Of a stretch of DNA of 64,000 bases, positions 26,650 through 36,148 are shown in pieces. Origin of the DNA: Oceanobacillus sp. J11TS1. Lineage in GTDB: Bacteria > Bacillota > Bacilli > Bacillales > Amphibacillaceae. Location of the stretch: NCBI RefSeq assembly GCF_018333215.1, contig NZ_BORO01000017.1:1-64000 (forward strand), given 5' to 3'. The position numbers and the translations under genes were made by a program. Every line of letters starts with the position of its first letter. Positions within the stretch are counted from its first letter, which is position 1. The notes below the pieces were generated by a model. It had not been told where the DNA came from. It did no database searches and saw only the letters and a program-made list of their open reading frames with translations.

Positions 26650-26698
26650 GGTAAAATAAATAAAAGTTATAAGTAAGGATTTCACTTACCTATAACTC
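26650..26698 (-). terminator. Terminator after the LicR-type gene
   Basis: Leftward, AGTTATAGGTAAG and CTTACTTATAACT form a stem followed by TTTATTTATTTT. It separates the activator gene from the operon. Confidence 0.65.
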
Positions 26699-26816
26699 TA
26701 TAAAAATAATTAAATATTTTATACGCGGCTAATATAACAGCATGTTTTCTTTAGAAGGCATTTCGTTTTTATTCTTTCTTTCCCAATTGGATTTCGTATC
26801 AATGGTTTCAACGCCT

Positions 26817-28754
26817 CTAATACGTTGCGTTTAATACCTCAATAAATCCCTCTTTTTCTTTACAACATATGAGCTGTTTTACCTTTTGTTCGTTTTCAAC
26901 AATTTCAATTAAATATTCATACATCCGCTGCAAATCAGGTGTTTTATTTTCTCCTAAACTTAATAAACAAACAAATTGCACCCGGTTACCACCCCAATCA
27001 ATGGGCCTTTTCAACGTACAGAGCGCCCAGAGGGTCTCACTTGTAAGAGGTGTCATTGGATGAGGAATGGCGACTAAATTTCCAAAACTGGTTGGCGACA
27101 GTCGCTCTCTTTCCAAAACAGAATCACCAAACGATCCATCTACATATCCAGCTGCCTTTATCTCATTTACTAGAAACTTGATTACCTCTTCTTTTGTCTG
27201 TAAGTCCTTTTGAAGAAAAATAAGATCCTCTTTCACATAGTCAATTTTATTTTCGGTCCGATTTTGTAAATAATCCTCTATTTTGCCAATATCTTCTGTC
27301 CCTAATATTGTATTTACATATATAATCGGAACTGACAATCCTATTTCAATAGGAATCGTTGTAAGAATAAAATCTATATTTTGTAAGGAGGTTTCATTTA
27401 AACGATAATAATCGATGGTATCCACAACTACGATTCTGTTAAAATAAATGGATTGCAGTTTGTACTTTAGTAACATGGCGCTCCCCATACCAGATGCACA
27501 AACGATGATGCAGCGTTTAACGCATTGATTCATTTTTTGCCTATACATAGCTACACTGATATGCAGTGCAATATATCCAATTTCATCCTCATCCATTTCA
27601 ATTCCTAATCTTTCTCTTAAAACTTTACTTGCTAAAATGGCGGCATCAAATGCAAGGGGATATTTTGTTTTCATTTCGTCAAGCATTGGATTTCGTACAT
27701 TCATTCCATATCGCAGGCGGTTTATTGCAGGCTTTAAATGGAATCCTAACGCAATGAAGAGTTCCTCATCATCTTGTAGGCGTAAATTCAATCGGTTATC
27801 AATTTTTATTAGGATTTCGTTTATTATATCTTTTAAAGTATTATTAACAAATGATTCAAACTCTTGTTTATTTAAATTTGTATTTGCTATTTTATTGGTT
27901 CCTAACAGATGAATGGCTATATACGCTATTTCCGTTTCTGGAAAGGACACATTCAAAGCAATTTCAATTTTCGTTACTATTTGTTTAGCTACGTCGTATT
28001 CTCTTTGGTTGTATATCCCTTCAAAATCTTTAGGTGCAAGCAGTACATAATTTTTATCTTTTATCCGTTTACAAGCAATAGCGAAATGAATACTTAAATT
28101 ATTTAGCGTAATATCAGACATCTCAATTTCATTTGTTTTCGCTTCTTCCAAAATAATCGTTTTAATTTTATTGATTTCTTCTTTTGAACAGATGAAATCC
28201 AGCTGATTTTGCATATCTACCCAAATTTCTTTCCGATTAAATAGATATTCCGATAAGCAGAACCGTAAATTCATTTCTTTACCTTTTACTTTAATTCCAT
28301 AATATGGTTTACTCTCTATTTCAAGTTTAAAACTTTTTAATCTCTTCCTTACCTCTACTAGATCATTTTTCAGTGTAGATTTGCTTATATATAGTTCATC
28401 CGCAATTTCTTCTAATTTAATATAGCTATTCACTAGTAGGAGTTTTCTAACAATATAATTAACACGCTCTTCATGGGAATTCGGTGATTTACTTGTTGAA
28501 ACTGCAGAGTTTTGGAATATTTCTTGCAAAAACAACTTGAATGTTTTACTACTTTGAATTTCTAGTTCATATCCAATTCCTCTAGTTGACTTAATGCACC
28601 CACCATTCTGTAATATGATTTCATTAAGTTCCTTTATATCATTCCGTATCGTTCTCGATGTTACTTGAATACGATTAGCTAAATCATTACTCGTTATTGG
28701 GGATTTAGCAGACATTAGCTCTTTTAGAATCAGCATCATCCGACTAGTTAGCAT
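26817..28754 (-). CDS. licR: LicR-type PRD-containing transcriptional activator
   Basis: The protein is about 645 aa, close to B. subtilis LicR (641 aa). Domains in order are an N-terminal HTH (SNDLANRIQVTSRTIRNDIK, residues 20-40), a second Mga-like HTH (about 85-165), two PRDs with conserved His (IAIHLLG and IALHIS segments), an EIIB-like domain (IIVCASGMGSAMLLKYKL, about 400-490) and a C-terminal EIIA-like domain with the phospho-His in VAIPHPM. Phosphorylation by HPr and EIIB-type proteins sets its activity. It is transcribed toward the lic-type operon and presumably activates it. GGAGTG favours ATG 28754 over GTG 28763. Confidence 0.92.
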   Translation of the reverse strand: MLTSRMMLILKELMSAKSPITSNDLANRIQVTSRTIRNDIKELNEIILQNGGCIKSTRGIGYELEIQSSKTFKLFLQEIFQNSAVSTSKSPNSHEERVNYIVRKLLLVNSYIKLEEIADELYISKSTLKNDLVEVRKRLKSFKLEIESKPYYGIKVKGKEMNLRFCLSEYLFNRKEIWVDMQNQLDFICSKEEINKIKTIILEEAKTNEIEMSDITLNNLSIHFAIACKRIKDKNYVLLAPKDFEGIYNQREYDVAKQIVTKIEIALNVSFPETEIAYIAIHLLGTNKIANTNLNKQEFESFVNNTLKDIINEILIKIDNRLNLRLQDDEELFIALGFHLKPAINRLRYGMNVRNPMLDEMKTKYPLAFDAAILASKVLRERLGIEMDEDEIGYIALHISVAMYRQKMNQCVKRCIIVCASGMGSAMLLKYKLQSIYFNRIVVVDTIDYYRLNETSLQNIDFILTTIPIEIGLSVPIIYVNTILGTEDIGKIEDYLQNRTENKIDYVKEDLIFLQKDLQTKEEVIKFLVNEIKAAGYVDGSFGDSVLERERLSPTSFGNLVAIPHPMTPLTSETLWALCTLKRPIDWGGNRVQFVCLLSLGENKTPDLQRMYEYLIEIVENEQKVKQLICCKEKEGFIEVLNATY

Positions 28755-28763
28755 CCCATTCAC

Positions 28764-29140
28764 TCCCTGCCATTTCTGTGATGTATTAAGCTGGTGGAAT
28801 ATTTATCTCTAATATAGAATAAACAGACGGTTAGATAGACCCAACCTATCTATCTATTTTATATCAATATAATACTCTTTCACAAATTTTTGATAAATTT
28901 TGACATGAGTAAGTGGTAAGTTGATATGAATTAGAGTTGACAGGGAACGGGGAGGTTTCCATTCCTCATCCTAGGTATAAGTCTTATAGTCCCTAAATAC
29001 TAAATGAAATACTGTAAGGATTAGAGGCTCTTGTTAGTTATTTTTTAAAGTATTTCCACTATTTCATATTGATTTAAAGTATAAACTTTAATATAATCAA
29101 TCTCAATTCTAAATTTTTAAATAGGACGAGGAGGTACTCT
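28764..29140. other. Divergent control region between the LicR-type and YfcC-type genes
   Basis: No gene is present. TATAAGTCTTATA (28976-28988) is a near-perfect 13-bp dyad, and a GAGG/CCTC hairpin lies just before it (about 28950-28967). Both could control the rightward carrier gene, whose ribosome site GAGGAGGT lies at 29129-29136. No known riboswitch pattern was recognised. Confidence 0.4.
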
Positions 29141-30553
29141 ATGTCAAAACAAGAAAATGCTAAGAAAAAGAGATTTTCACTTCCGGATGCATATGTTATT
29201 TTATTTATTTTTTTATTACTTGCTGCAATATTAACGTATATTATTCCAGCCGGCAGTTATGAGAGAGAAACAGCTGAAAACGGAATTGATGTCATTGTTC
29301 CTAATAGCTACAACCAAATTGAGCAGCAACCCGTCAGTGTTATTGAGTTATTTAAGTCTATTCAAGATGGGATGATTGGTGGTGCTGGGCTGATCTTCCT
29401 TGTATTGACAATTGGGGGAGCTTTTGCTGTTATCGAAAAAACAGGAGCCATTGATAACCTAATTATGAAAACTATTAAAGGTACGCAAAACCGAGAATGG
29501 CTGTTAATTATCATTGTGGCGGCATTATTTTCAATATTTGGCGCATTAGGGATTATCGTAAACGCAGTAATAGCGTTTATACCTGTAGGAATTATTCTTG
29601 CAAGAGCCATGAAGATGGATGCAATTGTTGGCGTTGCCATTATTTATTTAGGAGCTTACGCTGGTTTTGCAATTGGATTTTTAGATCCAATGACAACTGG
29701 GTTTGCACAACAAATCGCACAGATTCCGTTATTTTCAGGGATCGGTTTTCGTATCATTATGTATATAACAACAGTTAGTGCAACAATCGCTTATATTATT
29801 TGGTATGCAAATCGAGTTAAAAAAGACCCAACAAAAAGTATTCTTAGTGATAATCCTTTTCCAAAGCTCCACGAGAAGTCTATGGATGATGTAGATGGCA
29901 AATTAACTCCAATCCAACTGCTCACATTACTTATTCTTGTAGCTGGTATTGCCACTTATGTTTATGGCGTTTTCCAACTAGATTGGGCAATCGATGAAAT
30001 GGCAGGTATATTTATCGCAGTTGCTATCCTTGCCGCTATTATTTCAAAAATGGGAGCAAACAAGATGGTGGAGGAGTTTATGAATGGTGCAAAAGGAGTA
30101 TTATATGGTGCACTCATTATTGGTATGGCTCGTTCCATTGTTGTTGTCTTAGAAAATGGATATGTACTCGACACCGTTGTATATGGGATTGCAACCGTTT
30201 TAGAACCATTTTCCAGTATTACAGGAGCCATAGCAATGTTTGTGGGAAACGGAATATTCAATTTAATCGTTTCTTCAGGAAGTGGACAAGCAGCAATCGT
30301 TATGCCAATTATGACACCCCTAGCAGATCTAATGGATATACCAAGACAAGTTGCGGTTCAAGCCTATACATTAGGAGATGGTTTTACCAATATTATCACA
30401 CCGCTATCTGGTGTATTGATGGCTAACTTAGCAATTGCCGGCATTCCTTGGACAAAATGGTTAAAATTCGCTATGCCACTTGTAGGAATTTGGTATGTTA
30501 TCGGTATTATCTTTATTGTGATTGCAGTTTTGATTAATTGGGGACCGATGTAA
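29141..30553 (+). CDS. YfcC/DcuC-type carrier (arginine-ornithine or C4-dicarboxylate like)
   Basis: The 470-aa membrane protein of the YfcC family (DcuC/ArcD-like fold) has a cytosolic N-terminus, a first helix YVILFIFLLLAAILTYIIPAG with the family's IIPAGSY motif, and the SSGSGQAAIVMPIM and PLADLM segments of the C-terminal repeat. YfcC relatives are annotated as basic amino-acid or dicarboxylate transporters; the substrate is not established. It stands alone behind a 377-bp control region and before a terminator. Confidence 0.85.
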   Translation: MSKQENAKKKRFSLPDAYVILFIFLLLAAILTYIIPAGSYERETAENGIDVIVPNSYNQIEQQPVSVIELFKSIQDGMIGGAGLIFLVLTIGGAFAVIEKTGAIDNLIMKTIKGTQNREWLLIIIVAALFSIFGALGIIVNAVIAFIPVGIILARAMKMDAIVGVAIIYLGAYAGFAIGFLDPMTTGFAQQIAQIPLFSGIGFRIIMYITTVSATIAYIIWYANRVKKDPTKSILSDNPFPKLHEKSMDDVDGKLTPIQLLTLLILVAGIATYVYGVFQLDWAIDEMAGIFIAVAILAAIISKMGANKMVEEFMNGAKGVLYGALIIGMARSIVVVLENGYVLDTVVYGIATVLEPFSSITGAIAMFVGNGIFNLIVSSGSGQAAIVMPIMTPLADLMDIPRQVAVQAYTLGDGFTNIITPLSGVLMANLAIAGIPWTKWLKFAMPLVGIWYVIGIIFIVIAVLINWGPM

Positions 30554-30662
30554 AAAAAGAGCAAGCATGTGCGAATTAAAGGTCGGGTACATAAATTTTA
30601 GATTTACAGGGTCATATCTCCTTTATAGCCATTGCTGTGCTATGATATCTGATATCTAACTT

Positions 30663-30697
30663 AAAAAGCCTGCATCATCAATGATTTGCAGGCTTTT
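30663..30697 (+). terminator. Terminator after the YfcC-type gene
   Basis: AAAAAGCCTGCA pairs with TGCAGGCTTTT around a 12-nt loop. Confidence 0.8.
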
Positions 30698-30773
30698 CAC
30701 TTATGTTTTTGGTTAATTTTAACTCTTCCTTCAAATAGAAAGCTTCTTACTAAAGTAAAATTTATCTATAATT

Positions 30774-31603
30774 TTACAAACCCAGAGCCGCACGAATAGT
30801 CAATATAGAAGCTGTACTGTTCAAGCCTTTTTCTATCCATTTTAAATATTTGTTTGCTTCAGTCTTATTATTATTCATTAATGATTCTTGAAATTTTTCA
30901 AGAAATTCGAAGTTTTGTTCTTTGCTTATCTCATCTTTAGAATGTATTTCAATCTCTCTCTTTAGTTCTTCTAGGTCTGATTTTGTTATAGGATATTTTT
31001 CCATAAATTTGCTCTGAATGTTTACATTTTCTAATTTCGAGGGATTAAAGCTGTTACTAATCTCCTTATCTCCCACATGAACACTTCCTTCAAAATAATT
31101 TAACACTATATTTAGAGAGTTCACTATAAGAATTTCTAACTGTTCTGCACTAAAATTGCTAGTCCAATCAGGTTTAAAATGTTCTGATTCTTGTTTTATA
31201 GATGGAGGGATAAAGCTTGTTTGTCTATTAGAGTTTTTTCAACTTTTTTTCTTCTGATGTATTCTTTATAAGAAGGATTTAAATCAAACCGCGGGAAAAT
31301 ATCTCTTTCGTTCAATCCAAATTCATGCCCACATTTAGGACAACTTAGTTCTTCACTCTCAAGTTGATTTCTCGTATCAACTTCACAGACCGTTTGATGA
31401 CAATCAAAATTGAGGCATCGAATTTCCCATTTAAGATGTAATTCATCTACTTTTACTAAGTCAATGAGATGCGGAAAAATATCTTTTACAGGAGTATTGA
31501 CGTATTTAGCTACTGCAGTTGGATATAAACTCTTCACGGGAGACATGGCCAACATTTCAATGTATTCAAGAACTTTATCCCTGATTTCATACTGAGCAAC
31601 CAT
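30774..31603 (-). pseudogene. Frameshifted zinc-ribbon protein with helical C-terminus, function unknown
   Basis: The N-terminal frame (ATG 31603, ribosome site AGGAGGG) encodes a winged-helix-like segment and a four-Cys zinc ribbon (CLNFDCHQTVCEV, then CPKCGHEF) and ends at 31196. A second frame is open from about 31237 to 30774. It continues naturally (RQTSFIPPSIKQESEHFKPD, then FSAEQLEILIVNSLN, FEGSVHVGDKEI and a charged helical tail). Adding one A to the A6 run at 31234-31239 would fuse them into a 276-aa protein. The layout (zinc ribbon, VHVGD-type strand, helical tail) recalls proteins of conflict systems, but this is a weak impression. Confidence 0.6.
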
Positions 31604-31650
31604 ACGTTTCCCTCCTAATTTGCTAATTTTACTATCTATATTATAACGTT

Positions 31651-32197
31651 TTATCGAGCATACGCAATTACTTGTTCAGTTGCAGGAGTAGCAAAAAATA
31701 TGCTACGCGATTTCATTCCCACTCTAATTGTATATTCTTTTTCTACCGCTTCTTCATTAAATCTAAAACGAATAAATCCACCCTGGTGCTGTAAATTAGG
31801 GCTAAGATAATCAAATAATGGCAGTCCTCTAATTTCACTCTCTCCACCAAGTCCAACTTTTCCCATACCTGACAATATTAATGCAGAAAAAGGTACACTT
31901 ATTTTTTGATTACCAAAAGCTTTATTAGCTTCTTGAAGCTGTTTTCAAGTTCATCCGAATCACTCGTATTAAAATAAACATCTAAGGCAGTCAATACATT
32001 TGCTACAGCGCTACTCTGCTCTTCATCAAATTCCTCCAAAATTATCTCCGGTTTAGATGTTGCATCAATTAACTCGCCTTTTAATTTATCTGCTATATCT
32101 CCTATCATATGATTACATGGCGCTTCCACCTGACTTAAATTTACTTGTTGTTTCAATAAACGAGCTATTTCTTTAGCAATAGTCGGGAGGTGATTAA
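31651..32197 (-). pseudogene. 5'-truncated, frameshifted gene of unknown function
   Basis: From about 32190 leftward a frame reads TIAKEIARLLKQQVNLSQVE, through ATSKPEIILEEFDEEQSSAV, to DSDELEN. It then breaks at an A4 run (31942-31945), where one extra A would restore DELEKQLQEANKAFGNQKIS and the frame ending VIAYAR at 31651. The 5' part is missing where the intron remnant begins. It is followed 48 bp later by the zinc-ribbon gene, so the two were probably one operon. I do not recognise the family. Confidence 0.5.
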
Positions 32198-32210
32198 CCT
32201 CCGATTCCGG

Positions 32211-32556
32211 GTAGAAGGGTCGCCCAATCGGCGATCCCTCCACAGAGCCCGGCGTGCGAATTTCTCGCACCGGGCTCTTCAGAAATCGTTTCAAAGTATT
32301 GACGTATACCTTCAATTTCACAAATAGAATTGAAAGCCTAGAACGCCCTAAAGGAAAAATCATTTCTATTTCGTTGAACTTTTCCCATGTTATATAACTT
32401 TTCAGGCTCCTACTACTTAACATTCTCTTCCAATAACGTTCCTTTATTTTATAAATTTATGTTATTGTCCAAAAGTTACCGGCTATTCCATAATAGCTAA
32501 AATGACCTCATGGCTCGGGACTTCAACCCTTGAGAGTGTGCACATTGCTGGCGCAC
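32211..32556 (-). mobile_element. Internally deleted group IIC intron
   Basis: The leftward 5' end reads GTGCGCCAGCAATGTGC and continues with CAAGGGTTGAAGTCCCGA, closely matching the domain I start of the Oceanobacillus iheyensis group IIC intron (GUGUGCC...AGGGUGAGAGUCCCGAAC). It starts two Ts after a terminator-like stem, the usual IIC target. Then comes the end of a maturase reading frame (about 32300-32458; WKRMLSSRSLKSYITWEKFN). A domain V hairpin (32244-32278, GAGCCCGGTGCGAGAAA... paired with CGCACGCCGGGCTC) and a domain VI-like hairpin (about 32215-32239) end near CTAC at 32211. Most of domains I-IV and the RT are deleted. The 3' boundary is approximate. Confidence 0.8.
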
Positions 32557-32597
32557 AAAATAACTCTTGCTACATCCATCACAACAAGAGTTATTCC
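32557..32597 (-). terminator. Terminator stem used as intron target
   Basis: AATAACTCTTG (32559-32569) and CAAGAGTTATT (32585-32595) form an 11-bp stem downstream of the amidohydrolase gene. On the minus strand it is followed by TT and then the intron 5' end, the arrangement known for group IIC insertions after intrinsic terminators. Confidence 0.7.
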
Positions 32598-32672
32598 ATG
32601 AACAATTGCTATATTAAAAAGCTTCAACATCCTGTCACATTCAGGGAACATTCAAACAGGCCCCCTATCCAA

Positions 32673-34295
32673 TCATTTAACCAAAACTTCCTTCCTATAA
32701 ATCGTTTCTCCGTCTTTAATTGTCTCTAAAACCTGTATATCTTTAATATCCATTTTATCTACTCTCAATGGATTCTTATCTAATATCACTAGGTCCGCTA
32801 CTTTACCTTCTTCCAAACTTCCTTTATTCTTTTCTTCAAAATATTGATATGCGGCATTAATGGTTACTGCTTTTAACGCTTCATAGACGCTGACCCGTTC
32901 CTCTGATCCAATACTAACACCATTTCTTGTTTGTCTATTGACCGCACACCAAATCGTATGCAGCATGTCTGGTTTGACAACCGGTGCGTCTTGGTGAAAA
33001 TTGACACATAAACCTCGGTCATATGCGGATCTTACAGGACTTATACGTCTTCCTCGTTCCTCACCGAGATTTTTCAGATGTACATCCCCCCAATAATACG
33101 TATGTGCTAAAAAGATAGATGGAATCATAGATAATTCAGCCATTTTATCAAGCTGGTCATTTCGTACTGTCTGGCAGTGAATCATCACGGGTCTTAAATG
33201 GTTTTTATTTGGGTTATTTGATTCTTCTAAGGAAGCTTGATAATTACGTAAAAGTTGATCGGAGGCAGCATCCCCATTACAATGCGTCAGCAGCTGTACG
33301 TTATCATTAATGGCTGCATCCGTAAATTGCTTCACCTGCTCATCCTTATACCAGGCATACCCCCGATAACTTTCCTCTCCCTCATATGGCTCTGTCAGCC
33401 AAGCAGTCTTCCCTTGAGGGGATCCGTCCAAAAACATTTTATAACCGCCAATTTTGAAACGATTTGTATATTTTTTGGCATATGTCTCGTTTTCTTCCAT
33501 AATCCTTTTGGGTTCGGCATCAAAGACTGGATAAGCAACGACATCAATTTTTAGTTTCTGTTGCTGTGCTAGTGCCTTTAACAATTCAATGATATCTTTT
33601 GAAGATGCACCGTCTTGAGCGGTAGTAATTCCATATTTAATATAAGTATCCTGTGCTATCTCAGTAAGCTTTAAATAGTCTTGTTTTATATCTTTAAAAA
33701 ACCTCTGCTGTAATACCATCATGGCATTTTCTTCTAAATAACCATTAGGCTCATCGCTGCCTTCTACCCGGCCTATTGTTCCCCCTTCTGGATCTGGCGT
33801 ATGCTCATCAATTCCTACTAATTGTAATGCTAAATCATTGGTACAGCCCAAATGAGCAGAGGCGTGTAATAGAAAGATGGGATGCGCAGTGGATACTTGA
33901 TTTAGAATTTCTTTGGTGGGATGTCTATTCTCCTCAAGAAAATTGTTATCATAACCGAAGCCGACTACAATATCCCCTTTATTCAAGTCCTTGTTTTGGA
34001 TATAATCTTTCAATGTTTGAATGATATCGTTAAAGTTATTGCATTCACTTAAATCTGCCATTGATGAAAATTGACCAACCATGGAAATATGCCCATGTGG
34101 ATCGATAAAAGCTGGCATTAATGTTTTACCCTGCAAATCAATTTTTTCAGCATGATGCTCAGCTGCCTGCTTCACTTCCTCTAAACTTCCTTGCATTTTA
34201 ATTAGTCCAGCTTCTATTAAAATAGCCTCTGCGTTATCATGTTCTCCTGTCATCGTAATGATATCGCCGCCATAATATAATTTTTGCTTCATCAT
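32673..34295 (-). CDS. Amidohydrolase family 3 protein (YtcJ-like)
   Basis: The 540-aa protein belongs to the YtcJ/LAF3 branch of the amidohydrolase superfamily. The metal ligands DPHGH (near residue 66) and the HAS and HCNGD His residues are visible, together with the C-terminal FHQDAPV segment and a beta-sandwich ending (GKVADLVILDKNPL). Members hydrolyse N-acyl or cyclic amide bonds; the substrate is unknown. It lies 27 bp downstream of a GltS-like symporter gene in the same direction, so uptake and hydrolysis of one compound are probably linked. The terminator that follows hosts the intron. Confidence 0.88.
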   Translation of the reverse strand: MMKQKLYYGGDIITMTGEHDNAEAILIEAGLIKMQGSLEEVKQAAEHHAEKIDLQGKTLMPAFIDPHGHISMVGQFSSMADLSECNNFNDIIQTLKDYIQNKDLNKGDIVVGFGYDNNFLEENRHPTKEILNQVSTAHPIFLLHASAHLGCTNDLALQLVGIDEHTPDPEGGTIGRVEGSDEPNGYLEENAMMVLQQRFFKDIKQDYLKLTEIAQDTYIKYGITTAQDGASSKDIIELLKALAQQQKLKIDVVAYPVFDAEPKRIMEENETYAKKYTNRFKIGGYKMFLDGSPQGKTAWLTEPYEGEESYRGYAWYKDEQVKQFTDAAINDNVQLLTHCNGDAASDQLLRNYQASLEESNNPNKNHLRPVMIHCQTVRNDQLDKMAELSMIPSIFLAHTYYWGDVHLKNLGEERGRRISPVRSAYDRGLCVNFHQDAPVVKPDMLHTIWCAVNRQTRNGVSIGSEERVSVYEALKAVTINAAYQYFEEKNKGSLEEGKVADLVILDKNPLRVDKMDIKDIQVLETIKDGETIYRKEVLVK

Positions 34296-34322
34296 ACTTC
34301 ACTCCTTATTTCTATATTTAGA

Positions 34323-35720
34323 TTACGCTAATGATTTCTCTTTACTTTTCAATGTTCCGGAATTTTCTTTAAAGTCATATGTTCTCTTGCCCCAAAGCTT
34401 AAATACTTTTAATAAAACTAAATAGATGGGAACAGGCACTAATAACCATAGAATACCTACTGTGATAGACAGGGTTCCTGCCATGATCATCATAATTGTT
34501 GCAACTGTTACATAAGAGAGCATCATAGGGATATTCATCATGCCTAATTCAATAGCTGTGGTGGAGCGCAATGAAGGTTCAATAATTCTTACTAACGCGA
34601 TTCCGCTCGGTACTGTACCTAGAGAAGTTCCTAGCAAGCCAAGCGTTCGGGAAAAATCGTTGTCGCCTCCCAATCGTTTCCCAAAATATAAAATCACAGC
34701 GACTGTTAAAATAGTGATAACAATGGATTCAATAATAATAGGGACGATCCACTGCCCGATGATACTAAATTGAACAGCCATAAAGGAACAGACGACCAGA
34801 TAATCTGTAGACCAGCCGGTAATTTTTGTTTGAAACGTATTATCGAGCAAATGGTCAAGCCGCAGCTTTTTTAATACCATTTTTACAAAATAGCCAGCCA
34901 GCATCCCGTAAATAAACAACATACCGCTAAGACTGGGTCCAGCCACCGGTATCAATGAAATAATATGCGCCATCCCCAAAGCTAGAACATAACAAATACC
35001 AATCATCGTGAAGTGAAATGTCATCGTATCCATATTTCCGCTAAAGACGGTTTCCTGTCCAATTGAATCTCTTTTATCACTTTTGCTATAATACCCTCGC
35101 TTCATATACGCCTTCACTTCGCCCTCTCCGAATTTCTTAGCTAAACCTCGTTTCAGTCCATATTTCGCTAGAGGCACTCCTACTAGAAAACAGACAATAA
35201 AACCTATAGCCGCAAAGGTAAGGCCTACCATGGCTGCATTTTCTATTCCATACTGTTGTTCAAAAATGGAGCCGAATGTAGCTGCCTGTCCAGGCCCTTG
35301 CGTAAAAGCAAACGGAATTAGTAATCCATATAACGTATCCATCCCAAAATAACTGCCAATAAAGAGAATTACGATAGCTCCTACTGCAGGGGTAAGGGCA
35401 TACAATATGTTCCAAAGCATTCCTAAACCGACAGCTCCTTGAACGATGTATTTACCGATGGATTTTTCTTTACTCCTTTTGTTATTGCTTGTTAAACCAA
35501 TGGAGATAAACGTAATTGTAAATAACTGCGTGACGATGATAGTGAACAACTCCGCATCGGTTGCGTGGACGAGATTTGTATTCATCACAATCATGCCTAA
35601 AATACCAGCGATGACACTTGCCGGTACTAGCATATTTCTTATAAACGGGACTTTTAATCTTATAATCATACCGACACAAAGCATTATACTAGCAATCCCA
35701 AAAGCAATCATAAAACTCAT
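34323..35720 (-). CDS. GltS-like sodium:glutamate symporter family protein
   Basis: From ATG 35720 (ribosome site GGAGGT) the protein is 465 aa with about 11-12 helices. Two inverted halves carry the GltS-type re-entrant motifs (TQGPGQAATFGSIFE in the first half, LGTSLGTVPSGIALVR in the second). Members import glutamate or related anions with Na+. It is coupled to the YtcJ-like hydrolase (27-bp gap), which suggests an acyl-glutamate-like or other amide substrate; this is inference. Confidence 0.8.
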   Translation of the reverse strand: MSFMIAFGIASIMLCVGMIIRLKVPFIRNMLVPASVIAGILGMIVMNTNLVHATDAELFTIIVTQLFTITFISIGLTSNNKRSKEKSIGKYIVQGAVGLGMLWNILYALTPAVGAIVILFIGSYFGMDTLYGLLIPFAFTQGPGQAATFGSIFEQQYGIENAAMVGLTFAAIGFIVCFLVGVPLAKYGLKRGLAKKFGEGEVKAYMKRGYYSKSDKRDSIGQETVFSGNMDTMTFHFTMIGICYVLALGMAHIISLIPVAGPSLSGMLFIYGMLAGYFVKMVLKKLRLDHLLDNTFQTKITGWSTDYLVVCSFMAVQFSIIGQWIVPIIIESIVITILTVAVILYFGKRLGGDNDFSRTLGLLGTSLGTVPSGIALVRIIEPSLRSTTAIELGMMNIPMMLSYVTVATIMMIMAGTLSITVGILWLLVPVPIYLVLLKVFKLWGKRTYDFKENSGTLKSKEKSLA

Positions 35721-35823
35721 ATTTATGACCTCCTCCAAAGAACAGTCTATTTTTTGAATATACCTTTTATTTATACTATGAGTAACAGCTTTCCGAAAAT
35801 ATCCGAATGTTCGTACTGACTAT

Positions 35824-36115
35824 TTAATAATAGACTGTTCTATATTTATCTAGTATTTGTGGCCAATGATATCTTAAACGAGCACATATCTGCTCTAATA
35901 TGAGTCCGCTTAATTCAACAAAATCTACATCCACATCTGTAATTTTCCGTTCAGCAATAAGGACGCTTTAGCCTTCCATAATATTCCTTCTCGTCCAACC
36001 TGATAACGCTTACATTAATACCTTACTAGAACCCCTTTTCCTTCCAATCCAGACTGTCTTCCTACCCAATTGTTACAATTCCCATCTAATTCTATTATAT
36101 ATCCATCATAATCAG
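35824..36115 (-). pseudogene. Decayed coding region upstream of the GltS-like gene
   Basis: Fragments in different leftward frames read as protein: ITDYDGYIIELDGNCNNW and VGRQSGLEGKGVLV (about 36090-36015), then VLIAERKITDVDVDFVELSG and ICARLRYHWPQILDKYRTVY ending at TAA 35824. Stops and shifts separate them, so this is a pseudogene. The first fragment resembles the start of a sensory (PAS/GAF-like) region. I cannot name the family. Confidence 0.4.
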
Positions 36116-36148
36116 TGATAATCTCTACTAACCTCTATCCCGCACTTA

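Noticed and set aside
28921-29000. Leader of the YfcC-type gene considered as a riboswitch.
   Set aside because: Only a short GAGG/CCTC hairpin and a 13-bp dyad are visible; no lysine, glycine, preQ1, T-box or SAM core could be matched.
31899-32423. A 174-codon open frame running from the maturase end through intron domain V into the downstream gene.
   Set aside because: It reads through structured intron RNA and joins two unrelated proteins; the continuity is accidental.
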